From Clostridia bacterium (GTDB lineage: Bacteria > Bacillota > Clostridia > UBA1381), in NCBI GenBank assembly GCA_008668455.1, contig RQCD01000222.1, forward strand, positions 1 through 7,397: DNA of 7,397 nucleotides, given 5' to 3'. The translations under genes and the position numbers were made by a program. The number at the start of each line of letters is the position of its first letter. Positions within the stretch are counted from its first letter, which is position 1. This document shows, in pieces, positions 6,209 through 7,397 of the stretch. The notes under the pieces were generated by a model, which was not told the DNA's origin, made no database searches, and was given only the letters and a program-made list of their open reading frames with translations.

Positions 6209-7397
6209 ATGTTGCAGACTCATTCAAAAAAACAATTTGCAGACAAACGAATCACATTTTTTGTGGCATTGCCGGCTTTGATCCTGCTTATGTCGCTGAT
6301 TGTCACCAATATTTATAACATGTATAACAATAAGAAATCCATCCGGAGCTTTTATGAGGCAACGCTGAAACAGACAGCAGAGGCGAGCGAAACAAAGATT
6401 ATTAATGCCATTCAGGCAACACAGCTTTTGAGCTATGATGAGCAGTTTATCAGCCTGCTGAAAAATTCGGAAATGCTTTCGGAGGATCTGAATGTGATGA
6501 AAGCGGCAAATGTTCTGAAAAATATTACTGAAACCTGCGCTGCTGTGGAAGATGCAATGGTGGTTGATTCGGAAAACGGATATGTATATCATGAGGAAGG
6601 AAGAACGGAGCTGGATCAGTATTTTAAGAACCGGTATATATATGAGGATTATCCGGACAATTACTGGCGTACAATTCAGTTTTTCGGATCGGATGCATAT
6701 CGGATACTTGCGCCGACAACAAGAACCTTTGACGGCAAGGAGGACAAGGTTATTCCGATTGTTTTGCGCCGGTTGAATCAGTACCGCCTTTCCAACATGC
6801 TGATTATTAATATCCGTCTGGATCAGCTGATGTCCTTTGATGAAAGCGATTTTTTTACAGAAAACACACAGAAATACATGCTAAACCGTTATTCCGGACA
6901 GATTTTTTCGGTGCGGAGGGATATTACGGAACAGAATATACTGGATACAGAATTATACAATCTCTTAGTTTCCGGTCCGAGCTGCTTTGATAATAAATTT
7001 GATGGAACAAACAAAGCATATATCGTTTCCTACTCTACTTCGGATAATCTGGTTGGCTATACATATTTTGTAGTAGTTCCTTACCGGGATATTTATAATG
7101 CGCAGAAAGGACAGCTTGCGGTGGAGGGGGCGATGCTCCTGATCTTTATTTTGCTGTCTGTTGCGGCACTTCGGGGGAGCGTGGTGCAGATTATGCTGCC
7201 GACGAAAAAGCTTGCCAGAAAAATTGGTGTTACAGATGAAACAGACTTGTTTGAAAAGGTGGAGCATGGACTGGATGATATTTTAAACCGGAACAAAACA
7301 CTTACAATGACGCTTCCATATGCACAGGAAAAATATCTAATCAATTTTTTGAATACCTCCGGCTATATGATTGATGCGGCGGCGCAGGAGGTTATAA
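6209..7397 (+). CDS. Membrane-bound sensor/regulator, YesS/YtdP-like AraC family, 3' end outside window
   Basis: The frame starts at ATG 6209, five bases after a purine-rich ribosome binding site (AAGAAGGGAAG), and is open to the window end, giving 396 residues of a protein that usually has about 750. A short basic N-terminus is followed by a membrane segment at about residues 16-36. Next comes a 265-residue region predicted to be extracellular and resembling a Cache-type sensor domain, then a second membrane segment at about 303-326. After it come LPTKKLARKIG and a helical stretch, NRNKTLTMTLPYAQEKYLINFLN, typical of the linker in YesS/YtdP-type regulators of Bacillus. There is no HAMP-like or histidine kinase motif in the visible part, which argues against a YesM-type kinase. 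The C-terminal AraC helix-turn-helix domain should lie just beyond the window and is inferred. Divergent placement beside a sugar-binding protein gene fits a regulator of that gene and probably of the whole locus. Confidence 0.83.
   Translation, partial: MLQTHSKKQFADKRITFFVALPALILLMSLIVTNIYNMYNNKKSIRSFYEATLKQTAEASETKIINAIQATQLLSYDEQFISLLKNSEMLSEDLNVMKAANVLKNITETCAAVEDAMVVDSENGYVYHEEGRTELDQYFKNRYIYEDYPDNYWRTIQFFGSDAYRILAPTTRTFDGKEDKVIPIVLRRLNQYRLSNMLIINIRLDQLMSFDESDFFTENTQKYMLNRYSGQIFSVRRDITEQNILDTELYNLLVSGPSCFDNKFDGTNKAYIVSYSTSDNLVGYTYFVVVPYRDIYNAQKGQLAVEGAMLLIFILLSVAALRGSVVQIMLPTKKLARKIGVTDETDLFEKVEHGLDDILNRNKTLTMTLPYAQEKYLINFLNTSGYMIDAAAQEVI

Noticed and set aside
6224..6592. 122-codon open frame on the - strand inside the regulator gene
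   Set aside because: It is antisense to the well-supported regulator frame, with Cys- and His-rich content typical of spurious translation.
1..7397. CRISPR array, tRNA/rRNA genes, transposase or integrase, phage or defence genes
   Set aside because: No regularly spaced long repeats, no structural RNA signatures and no mobile-element proteins were seen; the window is almost fully explained by sugar-uptake and regulatory genes.

Overview
The window looks like a carbohydrate-utilisation locus from a Gram-positive Firmicute, most likely a gut or rumen member of Clostridia such as a Lachnospiraceae-type organism. That is inferred from four things: the LplB/YtcP permease pair, a lipoprotein-type solute-binding protein, a membrane-bound YesS/YtdP-like regulator, and strong AGGAGG-like ribosome binding sites with sigma-A type promoters. 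The genus cannot be fixed from sequence reading alone.

Left part (1-4624, all + strand) is one apparent transcription unit. It runs: an LplB-type sugar ABC permease cut by the window edge (1-927), a YtcP-type partner permease (946-1587), a long Asp-box (BNR) beta-propeller protein (open frame 1550-3445), and a GH130 phosphorylase closest to 4-O-beta-D-mannosyl-D-glucose phosphorylase (3455-4624). A strong, symmetrical stem-loop at 4635-4672 ends the unit.

The key anomaly is at about 1575-1593. The YtcP permease stops after 213 residues, about 80 short of its family and missing its last membrane segment. The propeller frame begins in the same place with no proper start, ribosome binding site or signal peptide. 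The simplest reading is a deletion (or an assembly join) that removed the permease 3' end, whatever lay between, and the propeller 5' end.

Right part (4679-7397). A sugar-binding lipoprotein gene lies on the - strand (4679-6025), convergent with the phosphorylase and sharing the bidirectional terminator. It is divergent from a membrane-anchored AraC/YesS-type regulator (6209 to the window end, cut by the edge). The 183-bp intergenic region carries two well-formed divergent promoters, each with an extended -10, and between them a short phased repeat that may be an operator.

Working model (inference): a beta-mannoside- or mannan-derived oligosaccharide is bound at the cell surface, imported by a CUT1-type ABC transporter whose ATPase (MsmX/MsmK-like) is encoded elsewhere, and split by the cytoplasmic GH130 enzyme to mannose-1-phosphate and glucose. 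The propeller protein probably acts on or binds the polymer. The regulator senses a sugar, or the sugar-loaded binding protein, outside the membrane. As it stands in this window, the transport arm looks disabled by the junction.
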